Shown: positions 62,263-64,000 of the stretch, piece after piece
Position numbering within the stretch: the first letter of the stretch is position 1
How the letters are laid out: each line of letters starts with the position of its first letter
Assembly (NCBI GenBank): GCA_045537045.1
Contig: JAZSOS010000011.1
Location: 1 to 64,000, forward strand
Length of the DNA stretch: 64,000 nucleotides
From: SIG480 sp045537045
GTDB taxonomy: Bacteria > Bacillota > Clostridia > Oscillospirales > JAAYXM01
Direction: 5' to 3'
Made by a program: the position numbers and the translations under genes
The notes under the pieces: generated by a model
What the model was told of the DNA's origin: nothing
The model's input: the letters and a program-made list of their open reading frames with translations, nothing else
The model's database searches: none

Positions 62263-63966
62263 CTCGATATAGCGCGTTCCCTTATACGGCTCGATAACCG
62301 ACATAAACATGCTGTCAAGCGGATTCCCGTCCTTCGACTCGCGCTGGACGAACATATAGTCAAGCGTTGCCGGCATCATTGAGTTAGCCGGCTTTACCGG
62401 AACACGTCCGCCTGCAAAGGCAACCTCGTCCGGAACAAAGTCGTTAATCTGCGTAAGGCGGAGCTTTATTCCCTTGCTGTCCTTTATCGTTTTGCGGTAG
62501 TCCTTTATGTCAAACTCCACCGCAAAGCGGGTATCCTCCATAAATCTGTCGCGGCGCACCTTGTTAAGCCATGTGTATCCGCGCGGGAAATATGTATCAT
62601 AATAATACAAATTCTGCGTCCACGGGTCACGGTCTACCTCATTGAACAGATTCGGGTTTCCTTTTTCATCCGTCCACTTTTTTGTGGTATAATCCTGATA
62701 CGGTACATCTATTCCGTAGTATGTAACACCATCCGGACCTGTGTTGTGGGCATATGTACCCTTGTATTCTCCGTTTTCGTCAACTTGTTTACCGGAGAGA
62801 TACCTCCCGTTCTCGTCTCTTACGGTAGTGAAATCAATATTCTCTACCGGATATGCATCCTCTGCCTGACCGTGGAAGCTGAATGTGTGTTTCTGCCCGC
62901 CCTTTACACGGAAGAAATCAACTCCGTAGGAGATATTGTCGTCAACCTTTACGGAAACAAGCGTTCTGCGGTAAATATCCGTCGTCTGCGGATAATACGA
63001 TGTTGCATCGACGTCGATAAGCTTGACATAACCCGAATCGTCAAAGTGAAGCGGATTTGCATTTCCTGAGGGTTCCATCTTGGAATTCTTATGGTCAACA
63101 ACAACCGTGTTATGAGATAACGTTGCACTTACCCACTGCCAACGCTCAGGGTCTTTATCCGTCTTTCCCGGATATCCGAGGTCGGGCGAGAGGTTTAATC
63201 CGTATGCGTCAACACCTATATTGAGAACATCCGTATGCCCGTGACCCTCAGTTATTCCGAAATACATCCAGAAATCACGGAGATTGTTGATATCCGTTGC
63301 ATCACTTGCCGACCTGTAATTATTACCGTCGCGAAGTATCGCAAAGCCATATCCCGCCATCATTGCGCTCTTTTGCTCCGGATTTTTCTCCACAAGCGCT
63401 TCAATCTCATCCTGAACAACTTCCGGATCTTCATCGAATATTCCGTACTTTAACCCTTCTGTACTGAAACCGTTTCGCAGATAAATAAACTGAGCGAGGT
63501 CTTTTGCAAAAACGGTATTCTTCAGATTTTTAAAAGCATTTACAAAGGTGGAAAGTGATATGTTAAAATACGGTTCTGCCGTTGCGTTGTTGTCACCGAT
63601 GTTGGCGTACTGGTTATTTAGAGAAACCTTGTTCATATACGGCATAAACATTTTTGCAAACTTCGGATGCTCAAAAAGCGCAAGCTTTTCGTTTCCTTTA
63701 TAAGCCGTGAGATAATTCGAGATTGCGTTTACGATATGGCTCGCTTCAGCATATTCAAAGAAATTGTTTGTGTGGGTAAACTTCACATCACACATATGCA
63801 TAAGGGTAGCTCCCCAGCTTGGCGGTTGCATGGTGTACTTCGTCATTATACCGCCGACATCGTAGTTAATTGTAAAGTCCGGCTGGGTAGCATCTGCAGC
63901 CGATACTGCCGGCACAAATGCTGCCAGCATAGAAAGTGCAAGAATAATTGATAAAAGTTTTTTCAT
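62260..63966 (-). CDS. Secreted heparinase II/III-type polysaccharide lyase, 3'-truncated
   Basis: The 568-residue protein has a signal peptide (about 1-25) and the heparinase II/III beta domain: GHGHTDVLNIGVDAYGLNLSPDLGYPG near 240-270, then WVSATLSHNTVVVDHKNS, with the His/Tyr pattern of lyases that split uronic-acid glycans by elimination. The N-terminal alpha-barrel looks short for the family. The stop at 62260-62262 (TAA) seems to be inside the gene: the frame after it still codes well (IDEVSVEGD, PENGMVRA) up to the palindrome. GGAGGAG before the ATG at 63966 sets the start. Confidence 0.75.
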   Translation of the reverse strand: MKKLLSIILALSMLAAFVPAVSAADATQPDFTINYDVGGIMTKYTMQPPSWGATLMHMCDVKFTHTNNFFEYAEASHIVNAISNYLTAYKGNEKLALFEHPKFAKMFMPYMNKVSLNNQYANIGDNNATAEPYFNISLSTFVNAFKNLKNTVFAKDLAQFIYLRNGFSTEGLKYGIFDEDPEVVQDEIEALVEKNPEQKSAMMAGYGFAILRDGNNYRSASDATDINNLRDFWMYFGITEGHGHTDVLNIGVDAYGLNLSPDLGYPGKTDKDPERWQWVSATLSHNTVVVDHKNSKMEPSGNANPLHFDDSGYVKLIDVDATSYYPQTTDIYRRTLVSVKVDDNISYGVDFFRVKGGQKHTFSFHGQAEDAYPVENIDFTTVRDENGRYLSGKQVDENGEYKGTYAHNTGPDGVTYYGIDVPYQDYTTKKWTDEKGNPNLFNEVDRDPWTQNLYYYDTYFPRGYTWLNKVRRDRFMEDTRFAVEFDIKDYRKTIKDSKGIKLRLTQINDFVPDEVAFAGGRVPVKPANSMMPATLDYMFVQRESKDGNPLDSMFMSVIEPYKGTRYIE

Positions 63967-64000
63967 TTTCAATCTCCTCCAATGTTGGTTTTGTACTCCC

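Noticed and set aside
1..64000. CRISPR array, prophage or conjugative genes
   Set aside because: I saw no regularly spaced repeats and no phage or transfer genes; the only mobile sequence is the IS tail at the left edge and the tRNA-end duplication.

Overview
The window looks like a chromosomal piece of an uncultured, spore-forming, anaerobic Clostridia (Bacillota), most likely from a gut or rumen community. The evidence is a low-GC Gram-positive gene set (complete WalRKHIJ cell-wall operon, monomeric-type glycyl-tRNA synthetase, T-box leaders, strong AGGAGG ribosome binding sites, TTGACA-17-TATAAT promoters), sporulation genes (YunB, a SpoIIQ-like LytM protein, a SpoVB-like flippase), surface-layer (SLH) proteins, and ferredoxin-linked 2-oxoacid chemistry. 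Base composition is intermediate. I cannot name a genus.

Layout. 1-142: tail of an insertion sequence cut by the window edge. 0.2-7.4 kb: two-domain class II aldolase, SLH-anchored trypsin-like protease, deacetylase-like protein, rhamnose mutarotase with an AraC regulator, and glyS. 7.5-12.4 kb: mntP, then a leucine-type T-box leader driving a LeuA-like protein that has lost its catalytic residues and a TIM-barrel/acyl-CoA synthetase fusion. 12.5-25.7 kb: SpoIIQ-like peptidase, phosphoglucomutase, then a long minus-strand run thiI-cinA-nudix-walRKHI-murA-walJ-rlmH. 25.9-36.1 kb: SLH protein, flippase, acetyltransferase, a degenerate PyrF homologue, AgcS symporter, ligA, DMT exporter, yunB. 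36.2-41.6 kb: metF, a stand-alone MetH reactivation domain and a MetH lacking that domain, then pncB. 41.7-45.2 kb: uronate genes kduD and kduI (the latter fused to a carbohydrate-binding-like domain) with a divergent AraC regulator. 45.2-55.0 kb: a 2-oxoacid:ferredoxin oxidoreductase operon with ilvE and two HTH-cupin-acyl-CoA synthetases, each of the two behind its own T-box leader. 55.0-64.0 kb: sugar-related oxidoreductase, tRNA-Pro with a duplicated 3' end, a glycan cluster (SGNH esterase, MFS transporter, AGE epimerase, unassigned glycosidase), and two polysaccharide lyase genes that are both cut at one 14-bp palindrome.

Main result. Three separate T-box leaders, with best-reading specifiers CUC (Leu), GUA (Val) and AUC (Ile), each precede an acyl-CoA synthetase gene or operon. 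The putative Val leader also covers an aminotransferase and a four-subunit ferredoxin-dependent 2-oxoacid oxidoreductase. T-boxes switch genes on when the cognate amino acid is short, so the logical reading is biosynthesis: isovalerate, isobutyrate and 2-methylbutyrate taken from the environment are activated to CoA esters, reductively carboxylated with reduced ferredoxin and transaminated to Leu, Val and Ile. The enzymology of branched-chain acid carboxylation is known from anaerobes. The triple T-box control, the HTH-cupin fusions and the pseudoenzyme LeuA partner are the parts that appear new to me; this is inference from sequence alone.

Caution: the palindromic junction at 62.2 kb may be a real inversion or an assembly/amplification chimera, so gene order to its right should not be taken for granted.
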